The notes: a model not told the origin generated them from the sequence alone. A DNA stretch of 6,644 nucleotides from Parvibaculum sp. (GCA_014359855.1 JACIYQ010000216.1:1-6644), one strand, 5' to 3'. Positions 1 to 6,410 are shown, counted from the first letter of the stretch. Made by a program: numbers and translations.

Positions 1-218
1 ATGCGCGCGACGTTGCGGTTGTCCTCGCCCGCCTGGTTCGCGCAGCCGAAGATCACATCGTCCACCCGTTCCCAGTTCACATCCGGGTTGCGTTCCATCA
101 GCGCCATCAGCGGCACGGCGCCCAGATCGTCCGCGCGCACGCCCGCCAGCACCCCGCCATACCGCCCGATGGGCGTCCGAACGGCGTCGCAGATGAAGGC
201 TCCCTGATGATGGGTCAT
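1..218 (-). CDS. pcaF: 3-oxoadipyl-CoA / acetyl-CoA acyltransferase (thiolase), N-terminal part, cut by window edge
   Basis: This is the first 72 codons of a thiolase, read leftward from an ATG at 218-216 and running off the window start. The translation begins MTHHQGAFICDAVRTPIGRY and continues through RADDLGAVP, then VDDVIFGCANQAGEDNRNVAR. This is the typical opening of PcaF/PaaJ thiolases, which cleave 3-oxoadipyl-CoA with CoA to succinyl-CoA and acetyl-CoA at the end of the beta-ketoadipate or phenylacetate pathway in the cytosol. The catalytic Cys (near residue 90) and the C-terminal His/Cys residues lie outside the window, so activity cannot be judged. An AGAGGA ribosome site (226-231) sits 7 nt before the ATG and supports this start. 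PcaF and PaaJ cannot be separated from this fragment, and a general acetyl-CoA acetyltransferase is a weaker alternative. The DUF2336 gene upstream is on the same strand but 155 bp away, with palindromes in between, so a shared operon is doubtful. Confidence 0.88.
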   Translation of the reverse strand, partial: MTHHQGAFICDAVRTPIGRYGGVLAGVRADDLGAVPLMALMERNPDVNWERVDDVIFGCANQAGEDNRNVAR

Positions 219-225
219 GGCGCGG

Positions 226-231
226 TCCTCT
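226..231 (-). promoter_or_regulatory. Ribosome binding site of the thiolase gene
   Basis: The minus strand reads AGAGGA seven bases before the ATG at 218-216. It is a good anti-16S match at normal spacing and fixes the thiolase start. I found no convincing -35/-10 pair for this gene in 232-373. Confidence 0.6.
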
Positions 232-299
232 CATATCTTCAAGAGGCCGCAAGCTAGTGCATTTTCGACGAAGGGGGAACGTGCTTCAGGCTAAGGCGT

Positions 300-311
300 C
301 CGCTGCAGCGG
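300..311. repeat. Perfect 12-bp palindrome
   Basis: The sequence CCGCTGCAGCGG is its own reverse complement. It lies three bases from the larger palindrome at 315-338, in the gap between the DUF2336 stop and the thiolase start. It could extend the hairpin structure in the DUF2336 transcript or be a protein-binding site. On its own, a 12-bp palindrome in GC-rich DNA is weak evidence. Confidence 0.4.
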
Positions 312-314
312 CAA

Positions 315-338
315 CCGTTTTTCGCTCGCGAAAAACGG
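315..338. repeat. 24-bp palindrome / strong stem-loop downstream of the DUF2336 gene
   Basis: The arms CCGTTTTTCGC and GCGAAAAACGG are exact reverse complements separated by two bases. In RNA this gives a 10-bp stem with a four-base loop. It starts about 36 bp after the DUF2336 stop, so it could end or stabilise that transcript. It is not a classical intrinsic terminator: the T-run lies inside the stem, and only two U residues follow the stem in the DUF2336 reading direction. A dyad-binding regulator site for the thiolase gene, whose ATG is about 97 bp further on, is the other reading. Confidence 0.5.
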
Positions 339-373
339 CAAGGCCGACAGCCCGCCCGGCGCTTGAGGGAAAA

Positions 374-1510
374 TTAAGCCACGTTCTGGCGCCGCTGTCC
401 GGGCACCGGGGAAGCAAGCCGCGCAAGCCTGTCGATCATCGCGTCGAGATCCGGCGCTTCGATCTCCTCGAAGGTCTCGCGCAGCCCTTCGAGCACGTGG
501 AAACGGAAAAGATCGAGATCGAGCGTGCCGTCCGAGCTTCTGACCGCGTGATAGGTGTCGAGCACCCGGCGAAAGGCCGGATAGAGCGCCTCCGGCATCC
601 CCGCCCGCGCATAGACGGCGCGGAAGCCGAGCGCCCCCACATCGTGGATGAGCCGCCAGATCCGCTCGTCCGGTACGTCGGTGAGATTTGCGAAGGCGGC
701 CTCCACGAAGCGCATTTCGCCCGCGCAGGCCGCGCGCAGGATCAGCGTCGCCGTCAGGCGGCCGTTTTCCGAGAGCTGCGCCACCAGCGCGCGCATGTCG
801 TCGTTGCTCATGCGGGAGATGGCGTCCGCCGTCGTCCGTTCGCGCGTCTGCCCCTCCAGCGTCGCCGCCACGCGATGATCCATTTCGTGCTGCGCAACGA
901 GGTATTCGCGAAGCTGCTCGGACACCATCGCGATCAGCCGCTCGACGAGGAGCGCGGGCATTTCGCCCCGCTGCACCAGCGGCACCGAAACATCGGCATC
1001 GTCGGCGTAGCGTTTCACCAGCATCGTCGCTGCCGCCTCGTTGATGATCGCACCTGCATTGTGCACGAGCCTCAGCACGGCCGTGCGGTCGCCGCGATGG
1101 GCAATCGCTTCCGAGACCGGCGCCGCGACGCCCGACCGCCCCGCAATGGCGCATTGCTTCGCCGGCGAACCGTAATAAACGAGCCCCACCAGGTCCTCGT
1201 CTGTCAGCACGGGCGAACGCTCGAGAACGGGCAACGCCACCCGGTCGATATCGCGCGCGAGTTGCAGGATGATGTCGCGCGGGGCCGCCGCATTATCGTC
1301 CAGGCAGCGCGCCAGCGCCTCGCGCACGGATACCGCTACGTCATGGACCAGATAGCCGAGAATGGCGCGCGCGAGTTCGCGCTCGCGCGGCACGAGTTCA
1401 ACCTCCGAAAACTGACGGGCGACTTTCGCAGCGACAGCCGCGCGCGCGTCCTCGGACGGGTCCGAAAGGAGCCGCTCGACATCGGCGATCGTCAGCTTTT
1501 CCGCGTTCAT
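374..1510 (-). CDS. DUF2336 family protein of unknown function
   Basis: This is a 378-residue protein that I place in the DUF2336 family (Pfam PF10098), common in alphaproteobacteria and without an assigned function. It looks soluble and almost wholly helical, with HEAT-like stretches. The N-terminal part has LTIADVERLLSDPSEDARAAV (residues 6-26, with AAKVA after it), and the central part has RSPVLTDEDLVGLV (98-111) and AIAHRGDRTAVLRLV (135-149). I see no signal peptide, membrane segment, catalytic motif or metal-binding cluster. The frame stays open upstream to a GTG at 1558, but that GTG has no ribosome site and would add a low-complexity tail. The ATG at 1510-1508 has a G-rich stretch (TGGGG) about 6 nt before it and matches the usual family N-terminus. 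The gene is divergent from the CoA transferase, and a possible CtrA box lies in front of it. A scaffold or protein-interaction role would fit the helical repeats, but this is inference only. Confidence 0.85.
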   Translation of the reverse strand: MNAEKLTIADVERLLSDPSEDARAAVAAKVARQFSEVELVPRERELARAILGYLVHDVAVSVREALARCLDDNAAAPRDIILQLARDIDRVALPVLERSPVLTDEDLVGLVYYGSPAKQCAIAGRSGVAAPVSEAIAHRGDRTAVLRLVHNAGAIINEAAATMLVKRYADDADVSVPLVQRGEMPALLVERLIAMVSEQLREYLVAQHEMDHRVAATLEGQTRERTTADAISRMSNDDMRALVAQLSENGRLTATLILRAACAGEMRFVEAAFANLTDVPDERIWRLIHDVGALGFRAVYARAGMPEALYPAFRRVLDTYHAVRSSDGTLDLDLFRFHVLEGLRETFEEIEAPDLDAMIDRLARLASPVPGQRRQNVA

Positions 1511-1583
1511 CTGGACCCCAGGCCTTCCCGGTTTCGCGCCAACCGGATCGTTGCGCACCGGTCAAAGCCTAGGGCAAAAGCGC

Positions 1584-1598
1584 TTAATGAAGATTTAC
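1584..1598 (-). promoter_or_regulatory. Possible CtrA-type box upstream of the DUF2336 gene
   Basis: The plus strand reads TTAA, seven bases, then TTAC; on the minus strand this is GTAA, seven bases, then TTAA. The alphaproteobacterial cell-cycle regulator CtrA recognises TTAA-N7-TTAA, so seven of eight defined bases match. It sits about 74 bp before the DUF2336 ATG, a reasonable distance for promoter control. A short AT-rich match can arise by chance, though it stands out against the GC-rich background. Confidence 0.3.
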
Positions 1599-1674
1599 CC
1601 TGGCGCACACGCGCGTTAAGGGATTCCCGTCTCGGACGCATCTGTGCGCGGAAGCCCGGCGGATTTCCGAAATT

Positions 1675-1702
1675 TTGACTCCCCCGCCTTTTCATGGATG
1701 AT
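1675..1702 (+). promoter_or_regulatory. Possible sigma-70 type promoter of the CoA transferase gene
   Basis: TTGACT at 1675-1680 matches five of six -35 consensus bases. GATGAT at 1697-1702, after a 16-bp spacer, matches four of six -10 bases. Transcription would start near 1709, giving a leader of about 33 nt that contains GGGGA (1728-1732), the likely ribosome site, 9 nt before the ATG. This is judged by eye only. Confidence 0.4.
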
Positions 1703-1741
1703 CCGCGCCAACCAGAAAATCGCTAACGGGGACCGGACATC

Positions 1742-2938
1742 ATGCTTGAGGGCATCAAGGTCATCGAAATGGCCACCTATATCGCGGCCCCCGGCGCGGG
1801 CGGCATTCTCGCGGACTGGGGTGCGGACGTCGTGAAGATCGAGCCGCTCTCCGGCTGCCCCATGCGCTACACCATGCGCAATGTCGGCGCCGGGCACCTC
1901 AAGGGCTCCCCCATCTTCGACCTCGACAATCGCGGGAAAAAAGGCCTCGCCATCGACACCTCGAAGCCCGAAGGCGTCGAGGCGGTGAAGCGCCTCGTGA
2001 AGGACGCCGATGTCTTCATCACCAATGTCCGTCCCGGCGGGCTGGAGCGGGCGGGCCTCGACTACGAGAGCCTGAAAAAGGTGAACCCCCGCCTCGTCTA
2101 TGCGAGCGTCACCGGCTACGGCCTCGAAGGCCCGGACCGCGACCGCCCCGGCTTCGACATTGCCGCCTTCTATGCGCGCTCCGGCGTCGGCTGGCTGCAG
2201 ACCGTCAAGGGCAAGGAACCCGTCACGCTGCGCACCGGCATCGGCGACCACACGACCAGCATGGCGACGGTCGGCGGCATTCTCGCCGCGCTGGTCGAAC
2301 GCCAGAAGACGGGCACGGGCCGCCTCGTCGAGGCCTCGCTGCTGCGCACCGGCATCTACGCCGCCGGTTCGGACACCGCCGTCCAGCTTCGCTACGGCAA
2401 GCTCGGCTCCACCAAGTCGCGCCACGAAGCCCTCATGCCGATCAGCAACTTCTTCCAGACAAAGGACACCTGGATCGTCATCGTGCCGCGCCAGGGTACG
2501 GTCGACTGGACGGCCGTCTGCCGCGCCATCGGCAGGCCCGAACTCGAGACCGACGAACGCTTCGACAATCCGAAGAAGCGTCGCGCCAACGCCGCCGAAC
2601 TCGTCGGCATTCTCGATGCCGCCTTCGCCGAACACGATGTCGGCTACTGGCGCGCGAAACTCGATGCGGAAGACATCATCTGGGCGCCGCTCATGCGTCC
2701 CGCCGACGTCTTCGCCGATCCCCAGGCCCATGCGGCGGGTGCCTACGTCAAGGTGCCGGAGGAAGACGGCAGCGGCACCTATCTCGCCCCCGCTTCGCCC
2801 GTCCGCTTCCCGGGCTATGACGACACGCCGAAATCGGCCTCCCCCGCGCTCGGCCAGCACACGCTCGAAACGCTGCGGGCCGCCGGTTTCACGGATGCCG
2901 AAATCGACGCCCTCCGGTCTTCCGGTTCGATAAAGTAG
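1742..2938 (+). CDS. Family III CoA transferase (CaiB/BaiF, formyl-CoA transferase-like)
   Basis: This complete 398-residue protein has the normal length for class III CoA transferases, cytosolic dimers that move CoA between carboxylic acids through an aspartyl-CoA thioester. The N-terminal signature is clear: LEGIKVIEMATYIAAPGAGG (2-21), then LADWGADVVKIEP (23-35). The NVRPGGLERAGLDY stretch (95-108) and the VTGYGLEGPDRDRPGFD region (123-139) follow. The nucleophile is most likely Asp169 in TGIGDHTTSM (165-174), the same number as the catalytic Asp169 of Oxalobacter formyl-CoA transferase. The C-terminal part contains WAPLMRPADVFADPQ (in 2691-2735), the usual family segment before the end. 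The ATG at 1742 is chosen because the signature begins at once and GGGGA precedes it. There is no partner subunit, enoyl-CoA hydratase or acyl-CoA dehydrogenase gene beside it, so the acid substrate cannot be named. Carnitine, bile-acid, aryl-succinate and 2-methylacyl types remain possible. Confidence 0.93.
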   Translation: MLEGIKVIEMATYIAAPGAGGILADWGADVVKIEPLSGCPMRYTMRNVGAGHLKGSPIFDLDNRGKKGLAIDTSKPEGVEAVKRLVKDADVFITNVRPGGLERAGLDYESLKKVNPRLVYASVTGYGLEGPDRDRPGFDIAAFYARSGVGWLQTVKGKEPVTLRTGIGDHTTSMATVGGILAALVERQKTGTGRLVEASLLRTGIYAAGSDTAVQLRYGKLGSTKSRHEALMPISNFFQTKDTWIVIVPRQGTVDWTAVCRAIGRPELETDERFDNPKKRRANAAELVGILDAAFAEHDVGYWRAKLDAEDIIWAPLMRPADVFADPQAHAAGAYVKVPEEDGSGTYLAPASPVRFPGYDDTPKSASPALGQHTLETLRAAGFTDAEIDALRSSGSIK

Positions 2939-3010
2939 ATTTTCCGTACCCGGAACTTCTCGGGAGCTATCGCACCGCCGCCGCGGCCTTGCGGACCGGC
3001 CACGCCCGCC

Positions 3011-5731
3011 TTATCCCGTGAACCCCATGCGTCGCGCCACGCGCTTTTCGATCTCGACCACGACGAGAAGCGCAACGCCCACGCCGATAATGAGAAGCCC
3101 GTCCTCCGCCGCGACCGGCCGGCTGTCGAACACGCGTTGCAGGAGCGGCAGATAGGTGAACGCGAACTGTGCAATGACCACCAGGGCAACGCCGAGGAGA
3201 ACCGCGCGCGTACCGAGCACGCCTTCCCATGTCAGCGACGTGCCATGCACGTAGCGCACGCTGAACAGATAGAAGATTTCCATGACGACCAGCGCATTCA
3301 CCACCATCGTCCTCGCGGTTTCCACCGGCAGCCCGCGTTCGATCATCGTGGCATAGGTGCCGAAGGCGCCAGCGACCATCAGCACCGACACGAAAAGGAT
3401 GCGCCAGAGCAGCCGTCCGGACAGGAGCTTCTGTCCCACGGGCTGCGGCGGCCGCAACATTGCGCCGGGTTCCGTCGGCTCGAAGGCGAGCGTGACGCTC
3501 AGGGCCACCGTCGTCACCATGTTGATCCAGAGAATCTGCACGGGCGTCACCGGCAGCGTCAGCCCGAACAGGATGGCCATGATGATCGTGAGGGCCTCGC
3601 CGCCATTCGTCGGCAGCTCGAGCGCGATCATCTTGGTCAGATTGTCGTAGACCGTCCGTCCCTCGCGCACCGCCGCGACGATGGAAGCGAAATTGTCGTC
3701 GGCGAGCACCATCTCGCTCGCCTCCTTCGCCGCTTCCGTGCCCTTTCGGCCCATGGCGACACCGACATCCGCGCGCTTCAGCGCCGGCGCGTCGTTCACC
3801 CCGTCGCCCGTCATCGCGATCACGGAGCCGTCCGCCTGCAACGCTTCGACAAGCCGCAGCTTGTGTTCGGGGCTCGTCCGCGCGAACACACTCGCCGCCT
3901 GCGCTTCTTGCGCAAAGCGCGCATCGTCCATCGCATCGAGGTCTTGCCCTGTCACCGTCCGCGCCTCGTCGGACAAGCCCAGTTGCCGCGCGATCGCGCG
4001 CGCCGTCACGGCGTGGTCGCCCGTGATCATCTTCACGGCAATCCCCGCCGCCCGGCATTCCGCGATGGCGTTCACCGCTTCCGGCCGCGGCGGATCGATC
4101 AGCGCCACCAGCCCGAGCATGGTGAGCCCCGTCTCGGCATTGGCCTGCGAGGCCGTCTCCGTCCCTTCCGGCATAACGCGCCGCGCCAGCGCGATCACCC
4201 TTTGCCCCTCCGCCGCCAGCGCGTCCACCTGCCGGAGCCAGCGGCCCGCATCGAGATCGCATGTTCCCCCCGGCGCCGCCGCCCGCTCGCACATCGCGAT
4301 CACGCGCTCGGGCGCCCCCTTCACATAGAGAACGGGTGCATGCCCGTCCCGCGCATTGAGCGTCGCCATGTAGCGGTGCCGCGCATCGAAGGGAATGTCG
4401 TCGAGCCTCGTGAACCGTGCCCTCGCCGTCGCCACGTCGTGCCCGGCCTTCATGGCGAAGGAGAGCAGCGCCCCCTCCATCGGGTCGCCGTCGGTCAGCC
4501 ATTTGCCGTCCACCTGCCGCAGATGCGCGTCGTTGCAGAGCACGCCCGCGAGCGACAATTCCTCGAGCACAGGATAGGCGGCGATGTCGATCGCCTCGCC
4601 CGAGATGAGAAAACGTCCCTCAGGTTCGTAGCCCGATCCCTCCACCTCGAACTGCTCGGCCGCCGTCACCGCCGCGCTCACCGTCATCTCGTTTTTCGTC
4701 AGCGTACCCGTCTTGTCGGAACAGATGATGGAGACCGCGCCCAGCGTCTCCACGGCGGGCAGCCGCCGGATGATCGCATTGCGGCTCGCCATGCGCTGCA
4801 CGCCGACGGCCAGCGTGATGGTCATCACGGCGGGCAGTCCCTCGGGAATGGCGGAGACCGCGATCCCCACGACGATCATGAAAGCTTCGCCCGCCTCATA
4901 ACCCGCAACGAACGCCGCATAGGCGAAGACGAAGCCCGATACGCCGAGCACGGCAACCGTCACCTGCCGCGCGAAACCGTCCATCTGCCGCACCAGCGGC
5001 GTGGTGAGTTTTTCCACCGCGCCGATCATGCCGCTGATGCGCCCGAGCTCCGTCGCCGCGCCCGTCGCCACGGCAACACCCATACCCTGCCCTGCCGCGA
5101 TAAAGGTGCCCGAATAGGCCATGCCCGCGCGGTCGCCGAGCGAGGCATCCGCGTTCACCGGCCCCGTCATCTTGTCCACCGGTACGGATTCGCCCGTCAG
5201 TGCCGCTTCGTCGATCTTGAGATTGCTCGACTTGACGAGGCGGATGTCGGCGGGCACGCGGTCTCCCGCCTCGAGCATGACGAGGTCGCCCGGCACCACA
5301 CGCTCCGCGGCGATAGTCAGCCGCCTTCCGCCGCGCATCACCGAGGCATGCGGATCGATCATGGCGCGGATCGCATCGAGCGCTCTTTCCGCGCGGCCCT
5401 CCTGCACGAAGCCGATCACCGCATTCGCGATCACCACGAGCCCGATCACGATGGCATCCGTGCCATGTCCGATGGCCGCCGCGAGAACGCCCGCCCCGAT
5501 CAGCACATAGATGAGAAGATTGTGAAACTGGAGAAGAAGCCGGACGAGCGGCCCGCGCTGCTTGCCTTTCGGCAGCCGGTTCGGTCCATGAGCGGCGAGG
5601 CGGCGTTCCGCCTCATCCTCGGCAAGCCCGCCCGCCGGCGTGCCGAACGCGTCCCGCGCCTCGCTTGCCTCCATCGCATGCCAGGCGCGCCCGATCTGTT
5701 TCTCGCCCGGCCGCTCCACCGCTGATGTCAC
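3011..5731 (-). CDS. P-type cation-transporting ATPase (P2 type, SERCA/CtpF-like)
   Basis: This complete 906-residue ion pump of the inner membrane is driven by ATP through an aspartyl-phosphate. In order: an N-terminal cation-ATPase domain (about 12-65); helices M1-M2 (67-110); the actuator domain with TGES (179-182); M3-M4 with PEGLP (296-300); the phosphorylation site DKTGT (339-343, Asp339); the nucleotide domain with KGAPE (471-475); the hinge motifs MITGDH (568-573) and TGDGVND (641-647); then six C-terminal helices (about 698-893). There is no heavy-metal domain and no CPC motif, so it is not a copper or zinc pump. Compared with SERCA, the ion-site residues Glu297, Asn709, Glu712, Asn737, Thr740 and Glu818 are kept, but the M6 Asp (SERCA Asp800) is Thr741. 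The NMVTT...LAFEP form of M6 resembles mycobacterial CtpF. Calcium export is the best guess; Na+, K+ or Mn2+ are not excluded. The GTG start at 5731 has GGGG 5 nt upstream; an ATG at 5674 lacks a ribosome site. Confidence 0.93.
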   Translation of the reverse strand: MTSAVERPGEKQIGRAWHAMEASEARDAFGTPAGGLAEDEAERRLAAHGPNRLPKGKQRGPLVRLLLQFHNLLIYVLIGAGVLAAAIGHGTDAIVIGLVVIANAVIGFVQEGRAERALDAIRAMIDPHASVMRGGRRLTIAAERVVPGDLVMLEAGDRVPADIRLVKSSNLKIDEAALTGESVPVDKMTGPVNADASLGDRAGMAYSGTFIAAGQGMGVAVATGAATELGRISGMIGAVEKLTTPLVRQMDGFARQVTVAVLGVSGFVFAYAAFVAGYEAGEAFMIVVGIAVSAIPEGLPAVMTITLAVGVQRMASRNAIIRRLPAVETLGAVSIICSDKTGTLTKNEMTVSAAVTAAEQFEVEGSGYEPEGRFLISGEAIDIAAYPVLEELSLAGVLCNDAHLRQVDGKWLTDGDPMEGALLSFAMKAGHDVATARARFTRLDDIPFDARHRYMATLNARDGHAPVLYVKGAPERVIAMCERAAAPGGTCDLDAGRWLRQVDALAAEGQRVIALARRVMPEGTETASQANAETGLTMLGLVALIDPPRPEAVNAIAECRAAGIAVKMITGDHAVTARAIARQLGLSDEARTVTGQDLDAMDDARFAQEAQAASVFARTSPEHKLRLVEALQADGSVIAMTGDGVNDAPALKRADVGVAMGRKGTEAAKEASEMVLADDNFASIVAAVREGRTVYDNLTKMIALELPTNGGEALTIIMAILFGLTLPVTPVQILWINMVTTVALSVTLAFEPTEPGAMLRPPQPVGQKLLSGRLLWRILFVSVLMVAGAFGTYATMIERGLPVETARTMVVNALVVMEIFYLFSVRYVHGTSLTWEGVLGTRAVLLGVALVVIAQFAFTYLPLLQRVFDSRPVAAEDGLLIIGVGVALLVVVEIEKRVARRMGFTG

Positions 5732-5821
5732 CGCAACCCCGATCCGCTATACGATGACTTAGTGTAACGGATTTCTGGACGTTTTCATGCGGACTCTCGC
5801 CGCACGTCCGGAGCACCATCC

Positions 5822-5845
5822 ACCCGCCCGCCCCTGGGGGCGGGT
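5822..5845. repeat. GC-rich inverted repeat between the globin and ATPase genes
   Basis: ACCCGCCC (5822-5829) is the exact reverse complement of GGGCGGGT (5838-5845), with an 8-base loop. A shifted pairing, CCCGCCC with GGGCGGG (5827-5833 and 5838-5844), gives a tight four-base loop. It lies about 60 bp past the globin stop and about 90 bp before the ATPase start. It may be a transcript end or attenuator, but no U-run follows it in the minus direction. Confidence 0.4.
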
Positions 5846-5848
5846 CGG

Positions 5849-5876
5849 AATTTGCGCAGCGGCAGCGAAGCAAATT
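5849..5876. repeat. AT-rich inverted repeat AATTTGC / GCAAATT
   Basis: AATTTGC (5849-5855) and GCAAATT (5870-5876) are exact reverse complements, 14 bases apart. The repeat begins about 30 bp after the globin stop and four bases from the GC-rich repeat. It could form the first hairpin in the 3' end of the globin transcript or be an operator for the ATPase gene. The arms are AT-rich in a GC-rich gap, which makes chance somewhat less likely. Confidence 0.35.
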
Positions 5877-5906
5877 ACGGGGCGGGGGGAGGCACCCTGT
5901 GAATGG

Positions 5907-6347
5907 TCAACCGCACCCCCCCTTGCGCTCCGTGTCGTGCACCTGCGGCCGGAAGAACATCCCGAGTTGCAGGCTCTCCGCGATCCGCACCGCCTTTTCG
6001 ACGAAGCGCTCCGCCGTCTCCGGCGCGCAGACTTCCTCCGCCGTCGCGCGGAAGAGCACGAGCCAGCGGTCGAAATGTTTGGGCCTCACGGTCTTGAGCT
6101 TCAGATGCGCGCGCATCGGCTGCCCCTTGTAGCGGCCCGTCGTCAGCATCACGCTCGACCAGAAATCGCACATCTTCAGAAGATGCGGCTCCCAGTCCTC
6201 GCCGATCGCCTTGTCGAAGATCGGCCCCAGCACCTCGTCCTCGCGAATGCGCGCATAGAAGGTCCGCACCAGCCGCTCGATCTCGGCTTCATTCGTCGCG
6301 CCTCCCGCCGCGTCCGGGCGCCCCTCGTAGTTTCCCGAATTGTCCAA
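5907..6347 (-). CDS. Group III truncated haemoglobin
   Basis: This small cytosolic haem protein is of the 2-on-2 globin fold, group III, the family of Campylobacter Ctb, which handles nitric oxide and oxygen. With the TTG start it has 146 residues. Key positions align with Ctb: Tyr B10 in FYARIR (Tyr31), the distal His in WEPHLLKMCDFW (His55), the proximal haem-binding His in GQPMRAHL (His81), and the group III Trp G8 in HFDRWLVLF (Trp95). LGPIFDKAIG (40-49) is also typical. The frame is open upstream to 6437 with possible ATGs at 6383, 6368 and 6362. I prefer TTG at 6347-6345 because GGAGG lies 8 nt before it and because longer starts would place the palindromic operator inside the coding region. 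The gene is divergent from an Rrf2 regulator and very likely repressed by it. The tail ends in GGCG with a lone Cys at residue 145, role unknown. Confidence 0.92.
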   Translation of the reverse strand: MDNSGNYEGRPDAAGGATNEAEIERLVRTFYARIREDEVLGPIFDKAIGEDWEPHLLKMCDFWSSVMLTTGRYKGQPMRAHLKLKTVRPKHFDRWLVLFRATAEEVCAPETAERFVEKAVRIAESLQLGMFFRPQVHDTERKGGCG

Positions 6348-6368
6348 CTTTGCCGCCTCCATTAACAT
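6340..6368 (+). promoter_or_regulatory. Possible promoter of the Rrf2 regulator gene
   Basis: TTGTCC (6340-6345) and TAACAT (6363-6368) each match four of six consensus bases and are 17 bp apart. Transcription would start near 6375, within the NsrR-type dyad, and leave a leader of about 105 nt. If real, the regulator would repress its own gene from the same site. The match is weak and was made by eye. Confidence 0.3.
6356..6360 (-). promoter_or_regulatory. Ribosome binding site deciding the globin start
   Basis: The minus strand reads GGAGG eight bases before a TTG at 6347-6345. This is the only strong ribosome site near the N-terminus; the upstream ATGs at 6362, 6368 and 6383 have at most a weak GAG. 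It favours a TTG start and a 146-residue globin. Confidence 0.5.
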
Positions 6369-6386
6369 GTATCTCAAATACATATT
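6364..6386. promoter_or_regulatory. NsrR-type operator between the globin and Rrf2 genes
   Basis: A 23-bp dyad has left half AACATGTATCT (6364-6374), one central base, and right half AAATACATATT (6376-6386). Nine of eleven positions are symmetric. The known NsrR pattern is two 11-bp halves of the form AANATGCATTT around one base. The left half matches eight of ten defined bases and the right half (reverse complement) nine of ten. It overlaps the likely -10 region of the globin gene and lies beside a gene for an NsrR-like protein, so nitric-oxide-relieved repression of the globin gene is the natural reading. Confidence 0.72.
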
Positions 6387-6410
6387 ATCGTCAGACACCG
6401 CCCGCCTAAA
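6382..6410 (-). promoter_or_regulatory. Possible promoter of the truncated haemoglobin gene
   Basis: On the minus strand TAATAT (6387-6382) is a fair -10 element, and TTTAGG (6410-6405), 17 bp upstream, is a weak -35 element. Transcription would start near 6375, leaving a leader of about 28 nt before the TTG. The -10 element overlaps the NsrR-type dyad, the usual arrangement for repression. Confidence 0.4.

Noticed and set aside
1..207. A 68-codon plus-strand frame at the window start
   Set aside because: The opposite strand encodes an unmistakable thiolase N-terminus with a good ribosome site, so the plus-strand frame is a shadow.
257..1678. A 473-codon plus-strand frame opposite the DUF2336 gene
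   Set aside because: It is very rich in Arg and His without domain features, and the minus-strand frame matches a known family.
1616..2860. A 414-codon minus-strand frame opposite the CoA transferase gene
   Set aside because: The plus-strand protein is a clear family III CoA transferase. The antisense product has no family features and is explained by GC-rich codon bias.
2939..3010. Possible bidirectional terminator between the convergent CoA transferase and ATPase genes
   Set aside because: Only a four-base-pair CCCG/CGGG stem was visible, with no U-run on either side, so I could not support a terminator in this 72-bp gap.
2967..4502. A 511-codon minus-strand frame inside the ATPase gene
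   Set aside because: It is an alternative frame of the ATPase, very rich in Arg, Gly and Ala, with no domain of its own.
3137..5725. An 862-codon open frame on the plus strand opposite the ATPase gene
   Set aside because: It mirrors the ATPase coding region almost exactly. Its product is rich in Arg, His and Ala with no recognisable domain, which is typical of antisense frames in GC-rich DNA where stop codons are rare.
5877..5892. G-rich run that might form a G-quadruplex
   Set aside because: There are not four separate runs of three or more G with proper loops; it is a simple G-rich patch after the globin stop.
6362..6380. Possible FNR/DNR-type site (TTGAT-N4-ATCAA) in the globin control region
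   Set aside because: One half resembles TTGAG, but the second half does not match ATCAA. The NsrR-type dyad explains the same bases much better.
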